DNA of 64,000 nucleotides from contig NZ_PYOC01000001.1 of assembly GCF_003026215.1 (NCBI RefSeq), positions 372,001 through 436,000 on the forward strand. The letters run 5' to 3'. The stretch comes from Photobacterium indicum (GTDB taxonomy: Bacteria > Pseudomonadota > Gammaproteobacteria > Enterobacterales > Vibrionaceae). Made by a program: the position numbers and the translations under genes. Of the stretch, positions 1 through 8,496 are shown piece by piece; the first letter of the stretch is position 1, and every line of letters starts with the position of its first letter. The notes beneath the pieces were generated by a model. That model worked only from the letters and a program-made list of their open reading frames with translations. It searched no databases and was not told the origin of the DNA.

Positions 1-420
1 TATAAGAAATATAATTCATTTAAATACTTAGTGTTACGCTAGTAATAAACCAACATGTGTTATTTGCTTTGGAGCTAATATATTGAAATATCATCGCTTT
101 TAATAATTAACTTTTCATAATTTTAAAATGCCAATAGAATCATTAATATAGAGAGGAGTTATAACTCTAAAGTGTTTTTTTTGTGACTGGTATCATAAAA
201 AAGCGCTTTTTTTCATTCCATGAATTAAATGTTCATATGATAAATGTCATTATTTATAGACATAAATGCTCAAGCTTGCCTGTTAAAACAGCAGTCAATA
301 GGTGCCCTGGTGCATATTAATTGTGATTATTTATTATTGATTAGTGTTTTATTGTTGGTTTGTGTATGATTCTTTCAAATAGTTACATATAATGAAAAGC
401 CATAACATATAGAGAAAATT
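1..420. other. AT-rich intergenic region, no gene seen
   Basis: No open frame with coding character is visible. The segment is very AT-rich and leads into the first ToxR-like gene, so it probably holds that gene's promoter. I could not pick a single convincing promoter pair or operator. Confidence 0.5.
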
Positions 421-1236
421 ATGTGGATATTTCATCCTCATCAACGTGAACAGCTCCATAACTCAAAGCTTAATGTTTATAAACGTATTAAATCGACAGA
501 TTGTCAAATTTTAAAACTATTGGTTAAGCATCAAGGTCAATTAGTCAGTAAAGACGTACTAAATAATAATGCTTGGGAAGATAGGATCGTTTCAGATGCA
601 AGTTTAACGCAAGCAATAGCACAACTACGATTAACACTCGGGGATAGTGGGAAAGAGCAAAAAATAATAAAAACACTACCTCGGAAGGGCTACATGCTAA
701 TTGAGGGGCATGTTGTTTTTTCTGACGATTATGACAAAACAGCAAAGTCGACAACGAGCACTTCATTAAGTCAGAATGAGGTGAAAGTTCACGTTAAAAC
801 AGAAGATGATAATAAGACTGAGGCAAAAATAATTCAAAACATTCATTTTTTATACCAATTAAATTGGTGGCGCAGAATGAATGTTTTTTTTATCTTAATT
901 ATTTTACTGTTTGCTTCTTTTTTCTATTACCGTTTAGGGAATGTTATGATTCAGCGATGGTCACTAGAGCCAAATACGTGGAATATAACAGACGTCGGTG
1001 GTACAACGTATCATTACGATAACCATGGTGGTAGTGAAATATTGTATAAACAGGTTGTTAGCAAGTTAAACCAGCATATTACCGATCTATTTATTTCAAA
1101 GAACCCTGGCCAGTTCTATGTATCGTGTATTTATCGTTGCGTAAAACTCAACGAACAATCCGTTAAAAACCTCTCTTTTTCTATGGATTATTCTTTCCTT
1201 GATATGCGGAACATCATTAATGAACAATGTCGCTAA
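421..1236 (+). CDS. ToxR-like membrane-anchored winged-helix regulator (copy 1)
   Basis: Predicted one-pass inner-membrane transcription regulator of the ToxR/CadC/VtrA type. Residues 15-95 form an OmpR-type winged helix (KRIKSTD, then SLTQAIAQLR and the wing KTLPRKGYML). A hydrophobic segment at about 154-171 would put residues 172-271 in the periplasm. That domain has cysteines at 236, 240 and 270. The stop lies 17 nt inside the next gene, the arrangement of co-component pairs such as ToxR/ToxS and VtrA/VtrC, where the small partner helps the sensor domain fold or bind its signal. It is clearly homologous to the minus-strand gene at 2202-3005, both in the winged helix and in the periplasmic end (KNP..FY.SCIY). 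The family call is firm; signal and targets are unknown. Confidence 0.85.
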   Translation: MWIFHPHQREQLHNSKLNVYKRIKSTDCQILKLLVKHQGQLVSKDVLNNNAWEDRIVSDASLTQAIAQLRLTLGDSGKEQKIIKTLPRKGYMLIEGHVVFSDDYDKTAKSTTSTSLSQNEVKVHVKTEDDNKTEAKIIQNIHFLYQLNWWRRMNVFFILIILLFASFFYYRLGNVMIQRWSLEPNTWNITDVGGTTYHYDNHGGSEILYKQVVSKLNQHITDLFISKNPGQFYVSCIYRCVKLNEQSVKNLSFSMDYSFLDMRNIINEQCR

Positions 1237-1708
1237 ATACACACTGGTATTGTACTGCTTAGGAGCATTGTGTGGAGCGGTGTACTTGTTAGGTTCAAAT
1301 GAGTTATTTGTGAGTAAAGTAATTAATAACCGTACGAACCCGATAGTTTTTAGTGAAGGAGTTGCCTATGGTAAAAATAGTGTCAACCGTTATCGTGAAG
1401 TGCACTCTATCCTTCGTTTATTCTGGGGAATGCACAGCATGAAATCGACTGTTTTATCTTCAAACTCTGATGATAAGGCATATAACCAATCGTATTCGAT
1501 CCATTTTTTAAGCAGTAACTTGTTTTCAGTATCGATGAGCGCAGGCAATCAAAAGAAACGGTCTAGTTTGGGGGCAGATCTCTCAGAAGCCCATTTAAAT
1601 GTATACCCACGAGACGAGGTTTTTCAGATCGTAAAGAAAACGTCGGCACTTATATGTTACTCAAGCTTGAGTACATCAGCTGTAGATTGTGTACAATTTG
1701 TAAGATGA
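1220..1708 (+). CDS. Small membrane partner of the ToxR-like regulator (VtrC/ToxS-like, copy 1)
   Basis: Encodes about 162 residues: a short N-terminus, one membrane segment (YTLVLYCLGALCGAVYLL) and a periplasmic domain. A TTG at 1199 is also in frame, but the ATG at 1220 is preferred because it gives a 17-nt overlap with the regulator, exactly as in the mirrored pair at 2202-2218. The last third carries two cysteines and ends VQFVR; the other copy ends CRTIVR with the same spacing. Size, topology and overlap match VtrC and ToxS partners. Direct sequence similarity to either family was not assessed, so the name is structural inference. Confidence 0.7.
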   Translation: MNNVAKYTLVLYCLGALCGAVYLLGSNELFVSKVINNRTNPIVFSEGVAYGKNSVNRYREVHSILRLFWGMHSMKSTVLSSNSDDKAYNQSYSIHFLSSNLFSVSMSAGNQKKRSSLGADLSEAHLNVYPRDEVFQIVKKTSALICYSSLSTSAVDCVQFVR

Positions 1709-1722
1709 TTCCTGAAATTTAT

Positions 1723-1740
1723 GGTGAAAATATTATCACC
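1723..1740. terminator. Weak hairpin between convergent gene pairs
   Basis: GGTGA and TCACC can pair around an AT-rich loop in the 27-nt gap between the two convergent stop codons, and the hairpin overlaps the minus-strand stop. It has no T-tract, so a termination role is only a possibility. Confidence 0.25.
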
Positions 1741-2218
1741 GTACTATTGTTCGACATGTGACTGTATGTAAATTCAAACTTGTTGTACAAATGAAATTTT
1801 CGTCTTCATAGGCAATTTTGATAAATTCATAACGTGGAAAAGATCGTTGATTAACCTTAAAAATATCCTTCTCTATCATCGAATCGTAATTATTATTAGT
1901 GAGAGTCAGAGAGGAGATTACGTCACTACCTAAAAATTTAATCGAATATGTATTGTTGTAAAGCTTCACTTCTCCCTTAGTGCTAATTGAGGCTTGTACT
2001 GTGGAAAATCCCCACAAATCCGTAATGATTGAATTAAGCTCTTTGTATGCATTACTATCACCATTAAGAAAGAGCTCCTTTTCTGAATAAAAAGCGGGAG
2101 AACCATACTGTTTTATTACTTCAGGACGGTTTGAAAAATTTACTATCACTAGAGTTAGAAAACAGAACAGAGAAAGAAAAATATAAATATATAGGATTAT
2201 TTTAATTACATGCTTCAC
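1736..2218 (-). CDS. Small membrane partner of the ToxR-like regulator (VtrC/ToxS-like, copy 2)
   Basis: A 160-residue protein with one N-terminal membrane segment (about residues 5-27) and a periplasmic domain. It starts with ATG 17 nt before the end of the upstream regulator. It shares a diagnostic pattern with the copy at 1220-1708: YN.(S/T)YSI.FL.S in the middle, a PR.E motif, and two C-terminal cysteines before an (F/I)VR end. Expected to pair with the regulator at 2202-3005. No enzymatic motif is seen. Confidence 0.7.
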   Translation of the reverse strand: MKHVIKIILYIYIFLSLFCFLTLVIVNFSNRPEVIKQYGSPAFYSEKELFLNGDSNAYKELNSIITDLWGFSTVQASISTKGEVKLYNNTYSIKFLGSDVISSLTLTNNNYDSMIEKDIFKVNQRSFPRYEFIKIAYEDENFICTTSLNLHTVTCRTIVR

Positions 2219-3005
2219 GTATTTTTCCTAGTATTAATTCAAACGGATAATTATCAGCAAACGAGATATTATATGCCTTATCTTGATTGTAAGTCTTGTT
2301 ATAATAAATACACGAAAGATAAAACCTATCAGGATTTTTAAATATAAATATATGACTAATCGTGTCGGGGATATCATCTTTCAAATAAAGGTATAGTTTT
2401 TCACTTGCATTTCCTCTATCTAAATGAAAGTGGGTGTTATATTCCTTTTTTATTATCATTGATAAATTAACTAGCCCTTTCTTCTGATGAAAAATGTTGT
2501 ATATGTTATAAAAATTAACCGTGGCAATAAATAAAAAAACAATGAGAAATGAATTCTTGATTTTATTGTTTACATATTTTCTGTAGAAAAATTTAATGCT
2601 TTCAATGCTCTCATTAAGTAAGAGCATGTTGGTGTTTTTTTCTATGTTAATAATGGTGTGGACGTTTTTTTCTTCAATATCAAATATTGAGGTAATTGAT
2701 TGAATTAAAATAACATTACCAGGTAGTAGCATGTACCCTTCACGAGGTTTGGTTTTTATTATTTTTTGCTCTTTTCCACTATCTCCCAATAAAAATCGAA
2801 GTTGGGAGATTGATTGAGTAATGTTATTTTCCGATACGGGCCGCCCCCCCCATACCTCATGCATGATTAATTTTTTTGTGACATAGTGACCCTCATTACT
2901 TATCAGTAAATACAGAGTGTCTGACTCTGTAGATTTTATACGTTTTACTTTTCCTGTTACCACATGGATTAACTGATGGTAAGCTGTGGGGTTAAAATGC
3001 CACAA
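2202..3005 (-). CDS. ToxR-like membrane-anchored winged-helix regulator (copy 2)
   Basis: A 267-residue homologue of the regulator at 421-1236, oriented towards it. Residues 15-95 are the winged helix, with runs identical to copy 1 (KRIKST, LGDSGKEQKIIKT). A membrane segment lies at about 151-170, followed by a periplasmic domain ending in FY.SCIYY and a final cysteine. The cytoplasmic linker is long and poorly conserved between copies. The two pairs look like an old inverted duplication that has diverged enough to sense or regulate different things. No target promoter can be named from the window. Confidence 0.85.
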   Translation of the reverse strand: MWHFNPTAYHQLIHVVTGKVKRIKSTESDTLYLLISNEGHYVTKKLIMHEVWGGRPVSENNITQSISQLRFLLGDSGKEQKIIKTKPREGYMLLPGNVILIQSITSIFDIEEKNVHTIINIEKNTNMLLLNESIESIKFFYRKYVNNKIKNSFLIVFLFIATVNFYNIYNIFHQKKGLVNLSMIIKKEYNTHFHLDRGNASEKLYLYLKDDIPDTISHIFIFKNPDRFYLSCIYYNKTYNQDKAYNISFADNYPFELILGKIREACN

Positions 3006-3084
3006 AATTTATACTCACTAATTTTTATACATTTATTTTAAGTAATTAATGTCACATGGAAAATGAAATTAAAAATGCAAACAA

Positions 3085-3348
3085 TTATTTCACAATGTGA
3101 ATAAAAAGTCGATTATTAACATATCTAGTGCCCTTACACCAGCTTGGCTTGAATGATTGTTCTAACGGAAAGAGAAGGTTGTCGCGTTGATTAGTATCGG
3201 TCTCTGGTTGATGAATAAAAATAGCATCACCATCTTCGACGAGATCATAAAGAAAGTCTAAATCAGTATGAGTGAGTTCGACCAATGTTAAATTACCAGG
3301 AACTGGCGCAGTAATTTCACTGTCCTTGATTACTCCCCATTTCCTCAC
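3085..3348 (-). CDS. Small hypothetical protein, divergent from LysR regulator
   Basis: An 87-codon frame starting at GTG. An in-frame TAG lies two codons upstream and no clear ribosome binding site is seen. The product is acidic in the middle, ends hydrophobic-basic (LFIHIVK), and shows no family I recognise. It is divergent from the LysR gene, the usual position of a LysR target, which is the main reason to keep it. It could equally be a remnant or a chance frame. Confidence 0.35.
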   Translation of the reverse strand: MRKWGVIKDSEITAPVPGNLTLVELTHTDLDFLYDLVEDGDAIFIHQPETDTNQRDNLLFPLEQSFKPSWCKGTRYVNNRLFIHIVK

Positions 3349-3471
3349 AGACTAATGCATTTTTCATTCAATATCCTCATCTATGCGAGTTACCTCATCT
3401 ATTTAATTAAGCAGGCTGTCGTGGATTAACGATATAGTAAACCTACAATAAAGTATGGTGGATATACGAAT

Positions 3472-4368
3472 ATGAATAGCATGGAATGGGACAGTATTCG
3501 GATATTTCTAGCAGTGGCTGAACATGGAAGTATGTCTGCTGCTGCGCAAGTTGTGGGAATGTCTCAACCGACGGTAAGTCGTCAAATTCTGGCGCTTGAA
3601 GAGCGAACTGGATTACATTTATTTGAACGTTCAACAAGTGGTTTAAAGCTGACACCAGTCGGTCGACAATTGCTAGAGTCAGCTAAAGATACAGCGCTAG
3701 GAGCAGAGCGTTTTTCTCGTCAGGTTAACGGTAGCTCAATTGAAGAATCGGGCAATGTACGTTTAGCAGTGAGTGAGTTATTTGGTTTTCATTTTTTACC
3801 TGATGCTTTAGCTGCATTTCACCGAATGCACCCTTTAATTAATGTTGAGTTGATTGTGTCGAATGAAAAAGTGAATTTAAATAAACGCGATGCAGATATT
3901 TCGATATGCCAGCAAAAGCCGGAACAGCCCGATCTTGTCGTCACGTATTTAATGAGCAGATCATTGGGTTTTTTTGCTCATGAATCCTATATCGATGATG
4001 TTGGTTATCCTAAAACACCAGATGACATTTATCGTGCACCGCATAGCGTTATAGGATTTGATAACAGCAATATGTATATTAACGAGGCTGAAAAATCGGG
4101 GCGTAATCTAACCAAAAATCAATTTACCTTTCGTACTGATAGTTACCAAATGCAACTTAATTTGATTCAAGCACAAGCTGGTGTTGCTGTTACGATTGCA
4201 GAAGTTGCTAAGAAAACGGCTGGCTTGATTGAAATGTTCGAAGATATCCCATTGCCTAATATTGCATGGTGGCTAGTTTGTCATCGAGATGTGCAGGTGA
4301 ACCCTCGAATTCATCACTTAATGGTTTTTTTAAGAGAGTGGTTTCAAAAACAAGATGAAAAATTATAG
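3472..4368 (+). CDS. LysR-family transcriptional regulator
   Basis: A 298-residue LysR regulator. Residues 4-63 form the winged helix-turn-helix typical of the family (WDSIRIFLAVAEHGSMSAAA, then SQPTVSRQILALEE and LFERSTSGLKLTPVG). The rest is the substrate-binding-like effector domain, with a conserved AGVAVTIAEVA stretch near the end. Length is standard. ATG at 3472 is used; a second ATG lies three codons later. The small ORF at 3085-3348 is divergent and shares the 123-bp intergenic region. Effector unknown. Confidence 0.9.
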   Translation: MNSMEWDSIRIFLAVAEHGSMSAAAQVVGMSQPTVSRQILALEERTGLHLFERSTSGLKLTPVGRQLLESAKDTALGAERFSRQVNGSSIEESGNVRLAVSELFGFHFLPDALAAFHRMHPLINVELIVSNEKVNLNKRDADISICQQKPEQPDLVVTYLMSRSLGFFAHESYIDDVGYPKTPDDIYRAPHSVIGFDNSNMYINEAEKSGRNLTKNQFTFRTDSYQMQLNLIQAQAGVAVTIAEVAKKTAGLIEMFEDIPLPNIAWWLVCHRDVQVNPRIHHLMVFLREWFQKQDEKL

Positions 4369-4708
4369 AGAAATATACCTATTATATTACTTGCCTAAAG
4401 TGGTGGTTGCCATGTCACCTTTTCGTCCTACCTCCTTTTATATACCACGTTCAAATAAGACTTAGAGTACCTTCATTTTTGAACAACCAGAGTGTGCAAT
4501 GCGTGAAATCACCCTTTTCTTGCATTAAAGGTGAATATTTATCGCATTCAATCTTAAAAATAATTGAAGCAAGGAAGATCCTTCGCTTCTTTTACTCAAC
4601 TAAAGTTGAATGTTTGCTGGCATTTTGTTCGGATAATCGTCATTTACCCGATAAAAATTGATCTAAACCAGTATCGCTTAAATTTTTAGCCTCGAATCAA
4701 AACAAAAG
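4369..4708. other. Intergenic region, no gene accepted
   Basis: An 84-codon frame at 4407-4661 would have to start at TTG, has no ribosome binding site and an unremarkable product, so I treat the stretch as non-coding. Nothing else is recognised before the ackA promoter candidate. Confidence 0.5.
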
Positions 4709-4738
4709 TTGAGACTTTCAAAAAAAATTGAGTATGAT
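4709..4738 (+). promoter_or_regulatory. Candidate sigma-70 promoter for ackA
   Basis: TTGAGA at 4709-4714 and TATGAT at 4733-4738 are separated by 18 bp, giving a good -35/-10 pair about 120 bp upstream of the acetate kinase start. A second AT-rich -10-like stretch follows. Assignment is by consensus only. Confidence 0.5.
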
Positions 4739-4856
4739 GTGATTATATAAATAAAACGAAGATAATGCTGAACGGCACATTTTTCGTTGCAAAGTTTGAT
4801 TGACGTGTGTTTGGACAGCATTTTGTCCTGTTTACCTTTTTTCTGATGAGATAACC

Positions 4857-6050
4857 ATGAGCAATTCTTTAGTTCTTGTAATCAATTCTGGTAGTTCTTC
4901 ACTTAAATTTGCATTAATCGATACGGTTAGTGGCGAAGCAACCTTAAATGGTCTTGGTGAGTGTTTTGGTCTTGCTGACGCAAACGTTAGCTGGAAAATC
5001 GACGGTAAGAAACATGAGTTTCAACTAAGCGATAATGGCAACCACCATAAGCAAGCAATTGACCGTATTGTTGCTTTACTTGAAGAGCAAGGTATTAAAC
5101 AAGATATCGTTGCTGTCGGTCACCGTGTTGTACACGGTGGTGAGAAGTTTACTCAAACTGTCAAAATTGATGAAACTGTCTTACAGGAAATTGAGAATCT
5201 TAGCGATCTAGCACCGCTGCATAACCCTGCGCACGTTGTAGGTATGCGAGCTGCTATTGCTGCTTTTCCTGCATTATCTCAATATGCAGTGTTTGATACT
5301 GCATTCCACCAAACAATGCCTGCAAAAGCATATACTGGTGCAATTTCAAGCAAACTATATGATGACTACGGCATTCGTCGTTACGGTTTCCACGGCACAA
5401 GCCACTACTTTGTGAGCCGCGAAGCCGCGAAAGTTATTAATAAGCCGATTGAAAAAAGCAGCTTTATTTCAGTACACCTTGGCAATGGCGCATCAGTTTG
5501 TGCAATTAAAGACGGTCAAAGTGTTGATACAAGCATGGGCTTTACACCGTTATCTGGCTTAATGATGGGCACACGTTGTGGTGATTTGGATCCAGGCATT
5601 ATTGAATTCTTGCTGAAAAAAGGTTGGTCTCCAGAGCAAGTATTTAAAGAGCTAAATTCTAACTCTGGCTTCTTAGGTGTATCTGGCTTAACAAGTGACT
5701 GTCGTGGTGTTATCGAAGCGATGGAAGAAGGTCATGTTGGTGCAACACTAGCATTTGAAATCTTCACTTACCGTGTAGCAAAATACATTGCCTCTTACAT
5801 GGTGGCATTAGATGAATTAGATGGCATCATCTTTACGGGTGGAATTGGTGAGAATTCATTACCTATCCGTAGCCAAATTCTTAAGTCTCTTAAGATCTTT
5901 GGTTACCGTGAAGATGAAGCAGCAAATGCTGATGCACGTTTTGGGAAAGACGGTGTTATCACGCAGGCAAATACACCTCTCGCAATGGTTATTCCAACCA
6001 ATGAAGAGTGGGTAATTGCTAAAGAATCTATGGCGCTTTTACACGCTTAA
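4857..6050 (+). CDS. ackA: Acetate kinase
   Basis: Interconverts acetate plus ATP and acetyl phosphate plus ADP. The 397-residue product has the acetokinase signatures: VLVINSGSSSLKF at the N-terminus, the RRYGFHGTSH block in the middle and FTGGIGENS near the C-terminus. The frame stays open back to 4800, but ATG 4857 gives the normal family start and length. No phosphotransacetylase gene is adjacent, unlike the usual ackA-pta operon, so this is probably the second acetate kinase found in many Vibrionaceae. The last 20 codons are duplicated at 8497-8821. Confidence 0.95.
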   Translation: MSNSLVLVINSGSSSLKFALIDTVSGEATLNGLGECFGLADANVSWKIDGKKHEFQLSDNGNHHKQAIDRIVALLEEQGIKQDIVAVGHRVVHGGEKFTQTVKIDETVLQEIENLSDLAPLHNPAHVVGMRAAIAAFPALSQYAVFDTAFHQTMPAKAYTGAISSKLYDDYGIRRYGFHGTSHYFVSREAAKVINKPIEKSSFISVHLGNGASVCAIKDGQSVDTSMGFTPLSGLMMGTRCGDLDPGIIEFLLKKGWSPEQVFKELNSNSGFLGVSGLTSDCRGVIEAMEEGHVGATLAFEIFTYRVAKYIASYMVALDELDGIIFTGGIGENSLPIRSQILKSLKIFGYREDEAANADARFGKDGVITQANTPLAMVIPTNEEWVIAKESMALLHA

Positions 6051-6059
6051 TAGATTTTT

Positions 6060-6178
6060 CCAACCTTTTAAAGGTTGGTATTGCCAAGTTGCCTATGAAC
6101 TTGGCAAAGCCCTGTTTGGAACGCAGGGATTACGGAACGGGAAAACGGCTCTGAGTGTATGCTCAGAGCCGTTTTTTT
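6060..6178 (+). terminator. ackA terminator within a three-hairpin repeat module (copy 1)
   Basis: Downstream of ackA comes a CCAACCTTT/AAAGGTTGG palindrome. The repeat module itself starts at 6081 and holds three inverted repeats: TTGCCAAGTT with AACTTGGCAA, CCCTG with CAGGG, and a 14-bp stem AAAACGGCTCTGAG with CTCAGAGCCGTTTT followed by a run of T. The last (6142-6178) is a classic intrinsic terminator that works in both directions. Nearly identical copies of the module occur at 8847-8922 (truncated) and 10535-10632. Confidence 0.85.
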
Positions 6179-6652
6179 ATCAACGGTAGTACAGCAATCC
6201 ATCAAGAGAGATACATTTTATGATGTGGCTTCGAAGCTGGTTTTATGGAGGCTGTTAGCAAACTTTTTCACTACTACTTCACCGTTAGGCGCTGCTTGAT
6301 ACTGCCCTGCGTGAGCGGCGCTTCTATTCGCAGTTTTCACCGATTTTCAATCATGGTGATAGTGTAATTCTAGTGGGGGACAAAAAAGCGTGTGAACTCT
6401 TTGAAACGAGCCTCATATCGCTAATATGCTTTCACTCCCATTAATGAGTTAGCTGCTAAACTTACGACTCAGCCCCCTATTTCACTTTAAAAGACTCTTT
6501 GTATCGTTTGCTTTGGCGGCTTTTAGTTCATAGCTTTGAATCCGTGTGTTGAATGCTGTGAGAGGAATAGGCAAAAAAATCATGAAAGTGGGCTGGCTAC
6601 CTACAATAGATGTCATAGGGCAAATAGCATACATCTCAAAGTAAGGTGAGTT
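6179..6652. other. Gene-free stretch upstream of sulfatase
   Basis: About 470 bp with stops in all frames and no recognisable protein remnant. The sequence is noticeably less AT-rich than the surrounding intergenic DNA, which may mean it arrived with the sulfatase gene. Only a ribosome binding site (AAGGTGAG) just before 6653 is clear. Confidence 0.4.
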
Positions 6653-8452
6653 ATGGGAAATAATAATGAAAGTAAATTATCCCGCCGAGATTTTTTAAAA
6701 AATGCAGGGTTAGCTGCTCTGTCTACAGGTGTTGGAGGAAGTTTGGTTGGCTCCCAGCCTGTAAATGCTCAAACTGAACAAGCTGAAAGCAAGGGGATCT
6801 CCAAGCGGCCTAGTGGTGGTTCTTATAATATCCTGATGATTGTCACGGATCAGGAACGTCATATGGCATCCGACGAACTACCAGTAGGATATCAATTGCC
6901 GGGGCACCAACGTTTAGCCAAGCGCGGCGTTGTATTTGACAACCACCAAGTTGGATCGTGCGTATGCACCCCGTCACGCTCAGTGATATATACAGGGCAA
7001 CATATCCAGAATAATGGCATGTTCGACAATACCAATTTTCCCTGGTCTGGCAGTATGTCGACAGATATCGATACTATTGGCGATTTGTTACGCAAGGAGG
7101 GGTATTACACCGCCTATAAGGGGAAATGGCACCTCACCGAAGAATTTGAAACTGCCAATGAACTACATTTCCCCCAAAAGATCCTCGTTGAAGAAATGGA
7201 GCAGTATGGTTTCTCCGATTATTTTGGGATCGGAGACATTATTGCGCATACTGAGGGTGGCTATTTGCATGACGAAGTCATCTCCGCGATGAGCCGAAGC
7301 TGGCTACGTGGCAAGGCAGAGCAGCTTCGTCAGGAAAATAAGCCATGGTTTCTGGCAGTCAACCTAATCAACCCCCACGATGTAATGTATTACAATACTG
7401 ATCTTCCCGGTCAGGCACAGCACTCGGGAGGGGCGATGATGCGGATGAATCGAGAGCCGAATAACCCCCTCTACCAGAAAGAGTGGAACGTCAGTCTGCC
7501 TGAATCTCGCAGCCAACTTATTCAAGAAAAAGGGAGGCCCACCGCACATCTGGACTATATGCTATCCCGCGGTGCGATGGTTGGGGTCGTTCCCAATGTT
7601 GACGAGCGTTGGCAGCGCCTGAATAACTATTACCTTAACTGTATTAAGGATGTGGATAACAGGATAGTCGAAATATTGGATGAGCTGGATAACCTCGGTA
7701 TTGCTGACAACACAATTGTTATTTTTACCGCAGATCATGGAGAGCTGGCTGGAGCCCACGGGTTATCAGGAAAGGGGGCTACGGCTTACCGTGAACAAAA
7801 CAATGTGCCTTTTATAATTGCACACCCTGCCTTTGAAGGAAATAAGCGCTGTAAAGCTGTGACCTCACATGTGGATATAGCAACGACCTTGCTGAGTATC
7901 GCTCGGGGAAAAACGGCCTCAGTTAAAGATCTCCCAGGCAAAGATATAACGACCCTTCTCGGTAATCCAGAGGCGGCGGCAACCGATGCCCTTCGCGTCG
8001 GGGCATTGTATAACTACAATATGTTGGCTTATTTGGACGCAGCATTCTTTACCAGCATTAATAAATTCTTTGCTGAAGGAGGGAAGCCAGAGGAGATCGC
8101 CAACCAAGGCTTTCGACCAAATTTAAAAAAACGCGGTGCTATTCGCAGCATCTGCGATGGGCAATACAAGTTTAACCGTTATTTTTCTCCTCTTGAGCAT
8201 CATATACCACGCTCTATTGAGCAATTGTTCGCATATAACGATATTGAGCTGTTCGATCTGAAAAACGATCCGCTAGAAAAGAAAAATCTCTCTCTTGATT
8301 ATCAGAAATACGGTGATCTCATCCTAACGATGAACAATAAACTTAATTTACTCATAGAGCAGGAAGTGGGAGAAGATATAGGGCAGATGTTGCCGGGGGA
8401 CGATGACGTTGGCTGGAGGCTCTCCCCTGACATAAAACATCTGAGACTGTAA
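6653..8452 (+). CDS. Tat-exported sulfatase (alkaline phosphatase superfamily)
   Basis: Hydrolyses a sulfate ester, probably on a carbohydrate, in the periplasm. The N-terminus is a twin-arginine signal (SRRDFLKNAG, residues 10-19) followed by an Ala-rich segment. Sulfatase marks are a metal-binding TDQ near residue 66, the formylglycine motif C-T-P-S-R at 105-109, GKWH soon after, and ADHGELAGAHG in the second half. Cysteine at the modified position requires a maturase, which is not in the window. At 599 residues it is longer than the second sulfatase at 57011-58573. It lies between direct repeats of the ackA 3' end, suggesting acquisition. Substrate not determinable. Confidence 0.88.
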   Translation: MGNNNESKLSRRDFLKNAGLAALSTGVGGSLVGSQPVNAQTEQAESKGISKRPSGGSYNILMIVTDQERHMASDELPVGYQLPGHQRLAKRGVVFDNHQVGSCVCTPSRSVIYTGQHIQNNGMFDNTNFPWSGSMSTDIDTIGDLLRKEGYYTAYKGKWHLTEEFETANELHFPQKILVEEMEQYGFSDYFGIGDIIAHTEGGYLHDEVISAMSRSWLRGKAEQLRQENKPWFLAVNLINPHDVMYYNTDLPGQAQHSGGAMMRMNREPNNPLYQKEWNVSLPESRSQLIQEKGRPTAHLDYMLSRGAMVGVVPNVDERWQRLNNYYLNCIKDVDNRIVEILDELDNLGIADNTIVIFTADHGELAGAHGLSGKGATAYREQNNVPFIIAHPAFEGNKRCKAVTSHVDIATTLLSIARGKTASVKDLPGKDITTLLGNPEAAATDALRVGALYNYNMLAYLDAAFFTSINKFFAEGGKPEEIANQGFRPNLKKRGAIRSICDGQYKFNRYFSPLEHHIPRSIEQLFAYNDIELFDLKNDPLEKKNLSLDYQKYGDLILTMNNKLNLLIEQEVGEDIGQMLPGDDDVGWRLSPDIKHLRL

Positions 8453-8496
8453 CAGTGTGCCAAAAATTTGTCAGTGCAATCATATTGATCACCCAG

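Noticed and set aside
4407-4661. 84-codon plus-strand frame after the LysR gene
   Set aside because: It needs a TTG start, has no ribosome binding site and shows no family features; most likely a chance frame.
6179-6652. Transposase remnant before the sulfatase gene
   Set aside because: Translated pieces on both strands give no recognisable transposase motif; left as unexplained non-coding DNA.
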